A DNA stretch of 64,000 bases from Planctomycetota bacterium (GCA_016794035.1 JAEUHS010000020.1:1-64000); one strand, 5' to 3'; counted from the first letter of the stretch, positions 25,615 to 34,989 are shown. The notes: generated from the letters alone by a model not told the origin. Made by a program: numbers and translations.

Positions 25615-26663
25615 GGGCCCCCGATCGGCAGGAAGAACGACTCGTAGCGGTCGAGGAACTTGTCCGAGATCAGCTTGCGCGCCGCGACCGCCGTCTGCAG
25701 CGGCACCTCGACGATCTCACCGGCGCGCATCGCCGCCATGTAGCCGAACCGACCCTCCAGCACCAGCCGCGCCGCGCGCGCACCGAGCCGCAGCGCGAAG
25801 ATGCGGTCGAACGCCGTCGGTCGGCCGGCGCGCTGCAGGTGGCCCAGGACCAGATGGCGTGCGTCCCACTGGATCCGTTCGCGGATGCGCCGCGCCACCA
25901 GCTCGGCCATGCCGCCGGTGCGGTACTCGCCGAACTCGTCGCGCTCGCTCGACGACAGGCAGACGCCGTCTTCCCACACCCGCGCGCCTTCGGCGACCGC
26001 GACGATCGCCGACTTGGCGCCGCTCTGCCGCAGGTGCTCGAGCCGGCCGCAGAGTTCCTCGAGGTGCGCCGGCCGTTCGGGCACCAGGATGCCCTCGGCA
26101 CCTGCCGCGACGCCGGCATAGGCCGTGATCCAGCCCGCGTGCCGGCCCATGCACTCGACGACCATGACGCGCGCGTGCGATTCCGCGGTGCTGCGCAGGT
26201 CGTCCATCGCGCGCGTCGCGACCTCGACCGCCGAGAAGAACCCGAACGTGAAGTCGGTGGCCTCGAGGTCGTTGTCGATCGTCTTGGGCACGCCGACGAT
26301 CGGCAGCGCGTGGTCGCGGAACAGCCGGTCGGCGGCGCCGAGCGTGCCTTCGCCGCCGATCGCCACCAGCGCGTCGAGCCGGTGCCGGCGCACCGTCGCC
26401 AGCACCTTCGGCACGTCGGTCGCCGGGTGCCGGTACGGGTTGTCGCCGCTGCTGCCGATCAGCGTGCCGCCGTAGACCAGCAGGTGCTGGAAGTTCTCGT
26501 GCTGCAGCGAGCGGGTGCGATCCTGCATCAGGCCGCGCCAGCCGTCCTCGAAGCCGATCAGTTCGGCGCCGGCGGCGACCAGGCGCCGGCCGAGGCCGCA
26601 GATCGCCGCGTTCAGGCCCGGCGCGTCGCCGCCGCCGGTCAGCACCCCGACGCGCAGGCTCAC
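25611..26663 (-). CDS. pfkA: 6-phosphofructokinase
   Basis: The 350-residue enzyme starts at GTG 26663, overlapping the upstream stop (GTGA). Motifs are GGGDAPGLNAAI at the nucleotide site, GSSGDNPYR, IGGEGTLGAA (103–111), VPKTIDNDL (125–133) with catalytic D130, and CMGRHAGW. The glycine at position 106 (where PPi-dependent enzymes have Asp) favours ATP as donor, while PKTIDND with K127 is the form usual in PPi-dependent and mixed groups. The donor is therefore uncertain. It sits in an operon after acetyl-CoA carboxylase genes. Confidence 0.88.
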   Translation of the reverse strand: MSLRVGVLTGGGDAPGLNAAICGLGRRLVAAGAELIGFEDGWRGLMQDRTRSLQHENFQHLLVYGGTLIGSSGDNPYRHPATDVPKVLATVRRHRLDALVAIGGEGTLGAADRLFRDHALPIVGVPKTIDNDLEATDFTFGFFSAVEVATRAMDDLRSTAESHARVMVVECMGRHAGWITAYAGVAAGAEGILVPERPAHLEELCGRLEHLRQSGAKSAIVAVAEGARVWEDGVCLSSSERDEFGEYRTGGMAELVARRIRERIQWDARHLVLGHLQRAGRPTAFDRIFALRLGARAARLVLEGRFGYMAAMRAGEIVEVPLQTAVAARKLISDKFLDRYESFFLPIGGP

Positions 26664-27343
26664 CGCGAGCCCCCGAGCGTCGACTCGTCGTCGATCGGAT
26701 AGCGCGGCCCCGTGAACGGTTGCTCGTCGCCCGGTGGCGGCGGCAGGTCGACGCTCTTCTTGCCGAGCTTGCCGGCGAAACCCTGGAACTCGAGGTCGAA
26801 CTCCACGCGCGTCCCATCGGCGGGCCGCACCATCGCACCGAAGCGTTCGACCATCGCCTGCCGCAGCCGCTGGCTCGCTGGCAGGTTGCTGGCCCCTTCG
26901 GCGCACTGGAACCACGCCGTCACGTGCACCCGCTTCTGGGTGCGGGTGTCGACCTCGACGCGCAGCCGCGTGATCTCGGGCAACGCCTCACCGGCCTGCC
27001 GCAGGCCGCCCTCGAGCGCCTCGCGGGCGATGCGCACCGGACCCGACGGCGTGTCGCTGACCACCCAGTCCGCCGGCTGCGGCCGTTCGCGGCGGCGCAC
27101 CAGCCAGGCGAAGTTGCAGACCAGCAGCACGCCACCGCCCAGGAACACCAGCCAGGCCTGCCAGGTGGTCAGCGGCGCCACCAGCACGCGGCCGCCGAAC
27201 GCGTTGCCGACCGGGCCGGTGTCGAAGCCGACGAAGCCGGGCCGCAGGAAACCGACGACGGCCAGCGCCGCCGCGGCGTTGGCGGCGACGAGGTTGGCCA
27301 CCAACAGCAGCCGACCCGCGACGCGCTGCCGGGTGGCGGCCAT
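26660..27343 (-). CDS. Two-helix membrane protein resembling AmaP (alkaline shock membrane anchor)
   Basis: The 227-residue protein begins with two hydrophobic segments (LLLVANLVAANAAAALAVV and WLVFLGGGVLLVCNFAWLV). A cytoplasmic basic linker and an Asp23-like alpha/beta part follow (GPVRIAREALEGGLRQAG, LRVEVDTRTQKRVHVTAWF). AmaP proteins have this layout and anchor Asp23 to the membrane in firmicutes. The C-terminus is a Pro/Gly-rich tail. ATG 27343 overlaps the accC stop by one base (TGATG). No Asp23 gene is nearby, so the resemblance alone supports the call. Confidence 0.5.
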   Translation of the reverse strand: MAATRQRVAGRLLLVANLVAANAAAALAVVGFLRPGFVGFDTGPVGNAFGGRVLVAPLTTWQAWLVFLGGGVLLVCNFAWLVRRRERPQPADWVVSDTPSGPVRIAREALEGGLRQAGEALPEITRLRVEVDTRTQKRVHVTAWFQCAEGASNLPASQRLRQAMVERFGAMVRPADGTRVEFDLEFQGFAGKLGKKSVDLPPPPGDEQPFTGPRYPIDDESTLGGSR

Positions 27344-28689
27344 CAGCGGGGCGAGAAGTAGCGATCGACGAAGCCGGTGTCGACCTCGCCGGCGCAGAAG
27401 TCCGAGTGGTCGAGGATGCGCAGGAACAGGCTGGCGGTCGTCGTGATGCCGTCGATGGTCAGCTCCTGCAGCGCGCGGCGCGCGACCGCGATCGTCTGCT
27501 TGCGGTTCTGCCGGTGGATGATCAGCTTGCCCACCATCGAATCGTAGTGCGGCGGCACCGTGTAGCCCTGGTAGATGTGGCTGTCCCAGCGCACGCCGGG
27601 ACCCGCGGGCGCGACGAAGGTGCGGACCGTGCCCGGGCTCGGCTTGAAGTTGTGATCCGGGTCCTCGGCATTGATGCGGAACTCCATCGCATGGCCGCGC
27701 ATGCGGATGTCTTCCTGGCGGAACGACAGCCGCTCGCCGGCGGCGACCAGGATCATCTCGCGGATCAGGTCGGTGTCGGTGACCGACTCGGTCACCGGAT
27801 GCTCGACCTGGATGCGCGAGTTGATCTCGATGAAGTAGAAGTGCTTGTCCTTGTCGAGCAGGAACTCGACCGTGCCGGCGGAGGTGTAGTTCGCGGCCTT
27901 GGCCAGCCGCACCGCGGCCTCGCCCATCGCCTCGCGGGTCTTGTCGTCGAGCACCGGGCACGGGCTCTCCTCGACCAGCTTCTGGTGCCGGCGCTGCAGC
28001 GAGCAGTCACGTTCGCCGAGGTGCACGATGTTGCCGTGCTGGTCGGCCATGATCTGGATCTCGACGTGGCGCGGCTTCTCGATGTACTTCTCGAGGTAGA
28101 CGGTCGAGTCCTTGAACGCCTTCTCGGCCTCGCTGCGCGCCGCGTGGTAGCCGGTGACCAGGCTCGGCTCGTTGTGCGCGACGCGCATGCCGCGGCCACC
28201 GCCGCCGGCCGCCGCCTTGATCAGCACCGGGAAGCCGATCTTGCGCGCGATCACGAGCGCGTCCTGCTCGTTGTCGATCGGCCCGTCGCTGCCCGGCACG
28301 CACGGCACGTTGGCCGCCTTCGCCAGCTGCTTGGCCGCGACCTTGTCGCCGCACTGGGCGATGGCCTGGGGCGAAGGGCCGATGAACTTGATGTTGCAGC
28401 TCTGACAGACCTCGGCGAAGTGCTCGTTCTCGGACAGGAAGCCGTAGCCGGGGTGGATCGCCTCGACATCGGCGATCTCGGCGGCGGCGATCAGCGCCGG
28501 GATGTTCAGGTAGCTGTCGGCACTGGCGGCCGGCCCGATGCAGATCGTCTCGTCGGCGTAGCGCAGGTGCAGCGAGTCCTTGTCCGCCTCGCTGTAGACG
28601 GCGACGGACTCGATGCCGAGATCCTTGCAGGCGCGCAGGATGCGGAGCGCGATCTCGCCGCGGTTGGCGATCAGGATGCGATGGAACAT
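27343..28689 (-). CDS. accC: Acetyl-CoA carboxylase, biotin carboxylase subunit
   Basis: The 448-residue protein is full length. It has the N-terminal [18 protein letters not shown], the ATP-grasp loop [12 protein letters not shown] (about 163–174), [13 protein letters not shown], the [16 protein letters not shown] catalytic segment, and the C-terminal [13 protein letters not shown]. It carboxylates the biotin of AccB with bicarbonate and ATP, the first step of malonyl-CoA formation. It begins 6 bases after accB, the standard pairing. The carboxyltransferase subunits AccA and AccD are not in this window. Confidence 0.96.
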   Translation of the reverse strand: MFHRILIANRGEIALRILRACKDLGIESVAVYSEADKDSLHLRYADETICIGPAASADSYLNIPALIAAAEIADVEAIHPGYGFLSENEHFAEVCQSCNIKFIGPSPQAIAQCGDKVAAKQLAKAANVPCVPGSDGPIDNEQDALVIARKIGFPVLIKAAAGGGGRGMRVAHNEPSLVTGYHAARSEAEKAFKDSTVYLEKYIEKPRHVEIQIMADQHGNIVHLGERDCSLQRRHQKLVEESPCPVLDDKTREAMGEAAVRLAKAANYTSAGTVEFLLDKDKHFYFIEINSRIQVEHPVTESVTDTDLIREMILVAAGERLSFRQEDIRMRGHAMEFRINAEDPDHNFKPSPGTVRTFVAPAGPGVRWDSHIYQGYTVPPHYDSMVGKLIIHRQNRKQTIAVARRALQELTIDGITTTASLFLRILDHSDFCAGEVDTGFVDRYFSPR

Positions 28690-28695
28690 GGGGCG

Positions 28696-29244
28696 CTACC
28701 GGATCAGGAACAACGGCTGGCCGAACTCGACCGGCTCGCCGTTCTTGACCAGGATGTCGAGGATCTCGAACTCCCGCTCGGCCTTGATCTCGTTCATCAC
28801 CTTCATCGCCTCGATGATGCACAGCGTCTTGTCGGCGGTGACCTTGTCGCCCACCTTGGTGAACGGCTCCGCCTCGGGCGACCCGGCGCGGTAGAAGGTG
28901 CCGAGCATCGGCGACTTGAACACCTCGCCCTGCGGCTCCGGCGGGGCGCCCGCGGGCACCGCACCGTGACCGGTCGCCGGTGCCGCGTGCGACATCGGCA
29001 GCGACGGCATCGCCATCGTCGGCGGCGCGGCGAAGGTCATCGTCTGCGGCTCGTTGCGGCGCACCCGCCAGCGGGCACCGGCCTCCTCGAGTTCGACCTC
29101 GACCACGTCGCGCGACACCATCAGCTCGATCAGCCGCTCGAGCTGCTGGAGCCGGTCGCCACCGCCCCCGCCGCTCGCGCGGCTGGCAGCGGGCCTCGGC
29201 ACCGGCGGGGACTTCTTCTGCTTGTTGGGGCGCTTTCCTGCCAT
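28696..29244 (-). CDS. accB: Biotin carboxyl carrier protein of acetyl-CoA carboxylase
   Basis: The 182-residue protein has an N-terminal Lys/Pro and Gly-rich region, a helix with LQQLERLIELMVSRDVVEVELEE, a long Pro/Ala linker and the C-terminal biotinyl domain. The biotin-attachment lysine is K148 in IIEAMKVMNEI, and the thumb loop is FKSPMLGTFYRA. It carries the carboxyl group between AccC and the transferase. Start ATG 29244 has a good AGGAG upstream. It is the first gene of the long minus-strand series, so its promoter lies in 29245–29457. Confidence 0.95.
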   Translation of the reverse strand: MAGKRPNKQKKSPPVPRPAASRASGGGGGDRLQQLERLIELMVSRDVVEVELEEAGARWRVRRNEPQTMTFAAPPTMAMPSLPMSHAAPATGHGAVPAGAPPEPQGEVFKSPMLGTFYRAGSPEAEPFTKVGDKVTADKTLCIIEAMKVMNEIKAEREFEILDILVKNGEPVEFGQPLFLIR

Positions 29245-29253
29245 CGCATCGAT

Positions 29254-29258
29254 CTCCT
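29254..29258 (-). promoter_or_regulatory. Ribosome binding site of accB
   Basis: AGGAG on the minus strand lies 9 bases before the ATG of accB. It supports the chosen start at 29244 over the longer upstream open frame. Confidence 0.7.
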
Positions 29259-29457
29259 GGAGCGGAATCGCTGCCAAGGCCGGGGAAGCTAAGGGGTTCA
29301 GGCGGCCGGAGTCCAGTCTCCGTCGGCGATGCCCGGGCGGGCGCAGCAACGCGACGGGATTCGGTCGATTCCACCGGCCAACCGACCGCGATCCGGCTCC
29401 TGTGCTCTCGGCGCACGGTTCGCCCTGCCCCGACCAGCTCCAGGACCACCCTTGCCC

Positions 29458-30852
29458 ATGCCTCGCATCGTCTTCCTGCCACTGCTCTGCGCGATCGCCG
29501 CCGGCACGCTCCCGGCCCAGTGGACGCCGATGTCCCCCGCCTCGCAGCCGGCCGCCCGCGCGGGTCACGCGATGGCTGCCCACCCGTTCGTCGACGCGGC
29601 GCTGCTGTTCGGTGGCGCCGGCGGCTTCAACACCTACAACGACACCTGGCGCTACGACGGCACGACCTGGACGCAGCTCTTCCCGGCCACGTCGCCCAGC
29701 TACAAGTTCTACACGGGTCTCGCCTACGACCTCGTGCGCGGCGTGCACGTGCTCTACGGCGGCAACGCGACCTACACCAGCCAGGGCGTCGACGAGACCT
29801 GGGAGTTCGACGGCGCGACGTGGACCCAGCGGTTCCCGGCGACGAATCCGGGCCGGCTCGGCGGACACGCGATGGTCTACGACCTCGGCCGCAACCGCGT
29901 CGTGCTCTACGGCGGCATCAAGACGGTCGGGCCGATCGTCGACAGCAACGAGACCTGGGAATACGACGGCGTCGACTGGGTCAACCGCGCGCCGGCGACG
30001 AACCCGGGCCGGCTCGAGCACCACTCGATGTGCTACCACTACGGCGTCGGCAAGACGATCCTGTTCGGGGGCGTGAACGCCAACCCGAGCACGCCGCCCA
30101 CCAACGTCTACAACGACAAGACCTGGGCCTACGACGGGTTCACCAACACCTGGACCGAGCTGACGGTGACCGGAGCGCGGCCCAACAAGCGCGAACGGGC
30201 GACGCTGGCCTACGACGCGGTGCGGGACGTCTGCGTGCTGACCGGCGGCCTGCGCGGCGGCAGCGGCCAGGCCGAGAGCGGCACCTGGGAGCTGCAGGTC
30301 ACCGGCACGACCGGCACCTGGACGCTGGTCGACAACCCGGCCACCGGCGGTCGCCTGAACAGCGCGATGGTGTTCCTGATCGGGGAGCGCCACATGGTCA
30401 GGTTCGGCGGCAGCAACGCCGCCGGCGGCGTGCAGTACCAGGAGACCCTCGAATGGGGTGCCCAGAACATCGCCTACGGCAGCGGCTGTCCGGGCAGCAA
30501 CGGCGTGCCGGTGCTGTCGGCCAACGACGCGCCGCGCCTGGGCCAGAGCTGGACCGTCACCGCCGCGAACCTGAACCCGGGCCTGAACCTCGCTGTGCTG
30601 GTGTTCGGCTTCACGCAGCTGCCCGGCATCGACCTGGGCCCCCTGCTCGACATGCCGGGCTGCCTGGCGTTCACGACCCCGGACGCGACCGTCGGCATCG
30701 CCGGCGCCGGCGGCGCCGCGAGCTGGCTATGGCCCTCGGTCGGCGGCGCGCTCGGCGACACGTTCTACTGCCAGGCGATGAGCTACGACCCGGGCGTCAA
30801 CGGGTTCGACTTCACGGTCTCGAACGCGATCCTGTCGCGGCTCGGTTGGTAG
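29458..30852 (+). CDS. Secreted Kelch-repeat protein with C-terminal Cys domain
   Basis: The 464-residue protein starts at ATG 29458 with a signal peptide (MPRIVFLPLLCAIAAGTLPAQ). Residues about 30–330 hold Kelch-type repeats: HAMAAHPFVDAALLFGG, then four or more copies of DxxRxxxVLYGG followed by TWEFDGATW or TWEYDGVDW. The ~130 C-terminal residues (YGSGCPGS onward, with LLDMPGC and FYCQAM) are the domain common to secreted planctomycete proteins. A beta-propeller that binds extracellular ligands is expected. It is divergent from accB. Confidence 0.85.
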   Translation: MPRIVFLPLLCAIAAGTLPAQWTPMSPASQPAARAGHAMAAHPFVDAALLFGGAGGFNTYNDTWRYDGTTWTQLFPATSPSYKFYTGLAYDLVRGVHVLYGGNATYTSQGVDETWEFDGATWTQRFPATNPGRLGGHAMVYDLGRNRVVLYGGIKTVGPIVDSNETWEYDGVDWVNRAPATNPGRLEHHSMCYHYGVGKTILFGGVNANPSTPPTNVYNDKTWAYDGFTNTWTELTVTGARPNKRERATLAYDAVRDVCVLTGGLRGGSGQAESGTWELQVTGTTGTWTLVDNPATGGRLNSAMVFLIGERHMVRFGGSNAAGGVQYQETLEWGAQNIAYGSGCPGSNGVPVLSANDAPRLGQSWTVTAANLNPGLNLAVLVFGFTQLPGIDLGPLLDMPGCLAFTTPDATVGIAGAGGAASWLWPSVGGALGDTFYCQAMSYDPGVNGFDFTVSNAILSRLGW

Positions 30853-30877
30853 CGGCACGGGCCGCCGCCGACCGCGG

Positions 30878-31873
30878 CTACAGCAGCTCGGCGATCTGCA
30901 CCGCGTTCAGCGCCGCGCCCTTGCGCAGCTGGTCACCGGCGAGCCAGAACGTGAGCCCCGGCACGAACACGCGGCCGAGCCGGATGCGGCCGACGGCGAC
31001 CGGATCGCGGCCGGCCATCGCCAGCGGCATCGGGTAGCGCTGCTGCGCCGGGTCGTCGACCAGTTCGAGGCCCGGCGCCGCGGCCAACAGCTCGCGCGCG
31101 GCCGCGACCGCCAGCGGGCGTTCGAGCTGCACCGTGACCGACTCGCTGTGGCAGCGCTCGACCGGCACCCGCACGCAGGTGGCATCGACCGGCAGCTCGG
31201 GCATGCCGAGGATCTTGCGGGTCTCGAACTGCAGCTTGTCCTCTTCCTTCGTGAAACCGTCGGGCTGGAACACGTCGACCTGCGGGAACAGGTTGAACGC
31301 CAGCGTCTGCGGCAGCACGCGCGGCGGCCGCGTCTCGCCGCGCAGCGCGGCCGCGGTGCCCTCGCGCAGTTCGAGCATCGCCTGCTGGCCGGCGCCCGAC
31401 GCGGCCTGGTAGGTCGAGACCACCACGGCGCGCAGGCCGGCGGCGCGCTGCAGCGGCGCCAGCGCCAGCACCAGCAGGATCGTCGAGCAGTTGGGGTTGG
31501 CGATCACGCCGCGGTGCCCGTGCACGGCGGCCGGATTGACCTCGGGCACGACCAGCGGCACGGCCGGGTCCATGCGGAACGCCGAGCTGTTGTCGACGAC
31601 GACCGCGCCGCTGGCGACCGCGCGCGGCGCGTGTTCGCGCGACACGGCGCCACCCGCCGAGAACAGCGCCAGATCGATGCCGCGGAACGACTCCGGACCC
31701 AGCGCCTCGATCGGCAACGACTCGCCGCGGAATGCGACCCGCGTGCCGGCGGAGCGCGGCGACGCCAGCAGCCGCAGGCTGCGCAACGGGAACTCGCGCG
31801 CGGCCAGCACCGCCAGGAAGTCCTGGCCGACGGCGCCGGAGGCGCCGACGATCGCGACCGAGCGCGGCGTCAT
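30878..31873 (-). CDS. asd: Aspartate-semialdehyde dehydrogenase
   Basis: The 331-residue enzyme has the NADP motif VAIVGASGAVG at 6–16, the catalytic cysteine C129 in NPNCSTI, RKILGMPELPVDATCVRVPVE and the second catalytic residue H242. It reduces aspartyl phosphate to aspartate semialdehyde for lysine, threonine and methionine. ATG 31873 overlaps the moaC stop by 4 bases. It is convergent to the Kelch gene with 25 bases between. The length matches the bacterial family. Confidence 0.94.
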   Translation of the reverse strand: MTPRSVAIVGASGAVGQDFLAVLAAREFPLRSLRLLASPRSAGTRVAFRGESLPIEALGPESFRGIDLALFSAGGAVSREHAPRAVASGAVVVDNSSAFRMDPAVPLVVPEVNPAAVHGHRGVIANPNCSTILLVLALAPLQRAAGLRAVVVSTYQAASGAGQQAMLELREGTAAALRGETRPPRVLPQTLAFNLFPQVDVFQPDGFTKEEDKLQFETRKILGMPELPVDATCVRVPVERCHSESVTVQLERPLAVAAARELLAAAPGLELVDDPAQQRYPMPLAMAGRDPVAVGRIRLGRVFVPGLTFWLAGDQLRKGAALNAVQIAELL

Positions 31874-32397
31874 GCCGGCTCCCCGGCGGAGTCGCGGCGC
31901 CAGTCGCCGGACCGACCGCCCGACTTCTGCAGCAGCCGCACGTCGCGGATCGACGCGCCGCGGCAGCGGCTCTTGACCATGTCGTAGAGCGTCAGCGCCG
32001 CGATGCTGGCGGCGACCAGCGCCTCCATCTCGACCCCGGTCGCGGCCAGCGTGCGCGCCTCGCTGGTGATGCGGATCGCCGCGTCGCCGCTCGGCTCGAA
32101 CTCGACGCCGACGTGGGCCAGCGGCACCGTGTGGCACAACGGGATCAGCCGCGCGGTCTCCTTGGCCGCCTGGATGCCGGCGATGCGCGCCACGGCGAGC
32201 GCCTCCCCCTTGGGCAGCGCGCCGGCGAGCACCTGGTCGCGCACCTCGGCGGACAGCTGCACGGTCGCCTCCGCCGTGGCGTGGCGCAAGGTCGCGCCCT
32301 TGCCAGAGACGTCGACCATGCTGGCGCGCCCGCGGGCGTCGATGTGGGTGAGACCCGGCGGGTCGCGATCGGGATCGGAGGCGTGCGTTTCGGCCAC
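31870..32397 (-). CDS. moaC: Cyclic pyranopterin monophosphate synthase (molybdenum cofactor)
   Basis: The 175-residue protein matches MoaC: LTHIDARGRASMVDVSGK near the start, the hydrophobic PLCHTVPL, ATGVEMEALVAASIAALTLYDMVK, and the basic tail GASIRDVRLLQKSGGRSG. It turns the MoaA product into cyclic pyranopterin monophosphate. The GTG at 32397 was chosen because it keeps a short leader before the THID motif, while upstream ATG 32559 adds an Arg/Pro-rich leader. It is coupled to asd by a 4-base overlap, an unusual partner for moaC. Confidence 0.92.
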   Translation of the reverse strand: MAETHASDPDRDPPGLTHIDARGRASMVDVSGKGATLRHATAEATVQLSAEVRDQVLAGALPKGEALAVARIAGIQAAKETARLIPLCHTVPLAHVGVEFEPSGDAAIRITSEARTLAATGVEMEALVAASIAALTLYDMVKSRCRGASIRDVRLLQKSGGRSGDWRRDSAGEPA

Positions 32398-32528
32398 GGG
32401 GCACAGCCTACTGCGCCGTGCCGCCGCGGCACGGCCGCGAATTCCTGTTCGGCATCCGACCGGCGGCGACGTATAGGATGCCGGTCGTGGCTGTTCCGAT
32501 GGGACGGACACACTGGCGGTCTTCCCCG

Positions 32529-32614
32529 ATCGGGCGGCCCGATGCAGGTTTGCTTGCATCCAGCCGGGTCGAAAGGCCGATCATCCTCGGCGAACCCGGC
32601 GACCCTGCGGGGTC
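32529..32614 (+). promoter_or_regulatory. Structured leader before the S41 protease gene
   Basis: Several perfect stems follow one another. 32529–32534 pairs with 32538–32543. 32541–32548 pairs with 32553–32560 around a TTTG loop (one G-T pair). 32563–32569 pairs with 32594–32600, enclosing a small hairpin at 32576–32580/32587–32591. 32601–32605 pairs with 32610–32614. The first two overlap and could be alternatives. No known riboswitch family is recognised. Confidence 0.4.
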
Positions 32615-32628
32615 TCCACGGCAACCTC

Positions 32629-34989
32629 ATGAACGCAGCCAGATTCCGTTCGGTCTTCACCTGCCTTCGCGCCTGTGTCCTGCTCGCCGCGGCGGCGCCG
32701 ATCCTGACCGCGCCGACGCTCGGCGCCCAGAGCGGCCCCGCCGTGGCGACGCTGCTGCGCCAGGCCGAGGTCGCCCCGGTGCTGCAGGTCTACGAGTATG
32801 CGAACCAGATCGTCGACCTGGCGCCGGACAGCAACCTCGACGGGTTCCGCGACCAGGTACTGGGTGCGGTGGCCCCGGGCAGCAGCGCGGAGACCGCGAA
32901 GGGCCGCCTCGCCGCGGCCCTGGCGCTCCGTTCCCTGAAGAACGACAGCACCTACGGCAAGGACGTGCTGGACCTGCTGACCCCGGTCGCGAACAGCGCG
33001 GACGACGGCGTGCGCGCCGCGACCATGGCGGTGCTCGGCGACGACCGGTTGTTCAACAACCGCGTGCTGCCCGACGTGCGCAAGATCGTGCTCGAGAACT
33101 GCAAGGACGAACTGGTCGCGCCGTCGGTGCGCATCGAGGCGGCGCTGGCGCTGTGGCAGGTCGGCACCAACGAGGATCGTGCGACCGCGAAGGCGACGCT
33201 CGAGCAGTTCCTGCAGTCGACCGATCGCGAGCTGCGGCAGCGAGGCGCCCTGGCGCTGGCCGAACTCAACATCGAAGGCGGGCCGGCGTGGACCGTGCTG
33301 CGTGAGATCCGCGACGAGCCGACCGACGCCGGTCGCCGCGCGCGCCTGTTCCTGCGCCGCGAGGAGGAACGGCGGCAGCTCGAGCAGTCGCTGGCCCGCA
33401 TCGTCGAACGCAACACCGGCACCGGCAGCGAGCACGACGACTACCGCATCCTGACCGAACTGCGCCAGCGCGTGCGCGCGCAGCACCTGCGCGGCAGCAC
33501 CGTCACCGACCAGGAGCTGGTCGAGTATGCCGCCAAGGGCATGCTCGAGGGTCTCGATCCGCACAGCACGTTCTTCACCAGCGACGAGTACAAGCGGTTC
33601 TTCTTCGACCTGAACCGCGAGTACGGCGGCATCGGCGCCTTCGTCAACTTCGACCAGGACAACGACTTCTCGATCGTGCGACCGATCTACTCCGGCCCCG
33701 CCTACGAGATCGGCCTGCGCAGCGGCGACAAGATCCTCGAGGTCGACGGCTGGGAGACCGCCGGCCACACCTCGGACGAGATCGTGACCCGGCTCAAGGG
33801 CCGGCCCGAGACACCGGTCGTGTTGAAGGTGTTCCGCGCCGGATTCCAGGAGCCGCAGGTGCTGACCGTGCTGCGCCGCCAGATCTCGGTGCCGGCCGTC
33901 AACTGGACGATGGTCCCGGGCGAGATCGGCTACGTCGAGCTGATCAGCTTCAGCAGCAACCTCGCCGAGGAGTTGCGCCGCGCGCTGGCCGACGTGACCG
34001 CCAAGGGCGCGCGCGGCATCGTGCTCGACGTGCGCAACAACACCGGCGGCTTCCTGTCGCAGGCCGGCGACGTCGTCGAGCAGTTCCTCGACGGCAAGAA
34101 GCTGGTCGTCTACACCGAAGGCCCGGCCGAGCCGCGGCGCGACTACTACACCGAGGACGGCCCGCGCGCGGTCTGCAAGCTGCCGCTGGCGGTGCTGACC
34201 AACAACTTCTCGGCCTCGGCGTCGGAGATCACCGCCGGCGCGCTGCAGGATCACGGCCGCGCGACGATCATCGGCCAGCGCTCGTTCGGCAAGGGCAGCG
34301 TGCAGAACCTGTTCGCGCTGCGCAGCGACCCGCCGGAGGCCTGGGACGACCTGAACGGCGACGGCAACTGGCAGGAAGGCGAGCCCTTCACCGACCGCAA
34401 CCAGAACGGCAAGTACGACTACGGTGCGCACATCAAGCTGACCGTCGCCAAGTACCACCTGCCGAGCGGCCGCTGCCCGCACCGCGAGTTCGACAAGGAG
34501 GGCCGCATCGTCGATCCGAACTGGGGCGTGATGCCGGACAAGGTCGTCGACCTGCTCGAGAACAAGCCCGAGGACGCGTGGAAGAACGCCGCCGTGTTCG
34601 CGCTGCTGAAGAAGGCCGTGTTCCGCGACTACGTGAAGTCGCACATGGCCGAGCACGAGGCGCTGTTCCGCCAGCTGGCCGAGGGCGACGAGGGTGACCC
34701 GAAGAAGTATCCGGGCTTCGACGAGTTCTACCGCGGGCTCGACACCAAGCTGACCGAGGACGACGTGCGCCGCTGGCTGCGCTACGAGGTGCGCGACCAG
34801 ATCAGCGACCTGCGCGGCGCCGTCTATCCGGGCCAGCGCGCGCTCGGCGACCCGCAGGAGGACGCGCAGCTGCAGGAGGCGGTGCGCACGCTGCTGCAGC
34901 AGGACGGCCGCGACATCCGCGAGCTCGCCGCCTACCACAACGTGCTGAAGATCAAGTTCCCCGAGGAGCCGCGCACGTCGGCGAAGTGA
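32629..34989 (+). CDS. C-terminal processing peptidase (S41), secreted, with calcium-loop insertion
   Basis: The 786-residue protein begins with a signal peptide, then a HEAT-like helical segment (about 40–270), a tail-specific protease core with a PDZ domain (about 330–410; GGIGAFVNF, LRSGDKILEVDG), and the catalytic dyad S530 in SASASE and K555 in FGKGSVQ. The serine–lysine spacing of 25 residues equals that of the D1P/CtpA family. After the lysine comes an insertion with EF-hand-like loops (DLNGDGNWQEGE and DRNQNGKYD), which suggests calcium control. It degrades or trims exported proteins. No nearby gene shows its partner. Confidence 0.9.
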   Translation: MNAARFRSVFTCLRACVLLAAAAPILTAPTLGAQSGPAVATLLRQAEVAPVLQVYEYANQIVDLAPDSNLDGFRDQVLGAVAPGSSAETAKGRLAAALALRSLKNDSTYGKDVLDLLTPVANSADDGVRAATMAVLGDDRLFNNRVLPDVRKIVLENCKDELVAPSVRIEAALALWQVGTNEDRATAKATLEQFLQSTDRELRQRGALALAELNIEGGPAWTVLREIRDEPTDAGRRARLFLRREEERRQLEQSLARIVERNTGTGSEHDDYRILTELRQRVRAQHLRGSTVTDQELVEYAAKGMLEGLDPHSTFFTSDEYKRFFFDLNREYGGIGAFVNFDQDNDFSIVRPIYSGPAYEIGLRSGDKILEVDGWETAGHTSDEIVTRLKGRPETPVVLKVFRAGFQEPQVLTVLRRQISVPAVNWTMVPGEIGYVELISFSSNLAEELRRALADVTAKGARGIVLDVRNNTGGFLSQAGDVVEQFLDGKKLVVYTEGPAEPRRDYYTEDGPRAVCKLPLAVLTNNFSASASEITAGALQDHGRATIIGQRSFGKGSVQNLFALRSDPPEAWDDLNGDGNWQEGEPFTDRNQNGKYDYGAHIKLTVAKYHLPSGRCPHREFDKEGRIVDPNWGVMPDKVVDLLENKPEDAWKNAAVFALLKKAVFRDYVKSHMAEHEALFRQLAEGDEGDPKKYPGFDEFYRGLDTKLTEDDVRRWLRYEVRDQISDLRGAVYPGQRALGDPQEDAQLQEAVRTLLQQDGRDIRELAAYHNVLKIKFPEEPRTSAK

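Noticed and set aside
32529-32614. c-di-GMP or other known riboswitch before the S41 gene
   Set aside because: A CGAAAGG segment recalls GEMM, but the other conserved blocks are absent.
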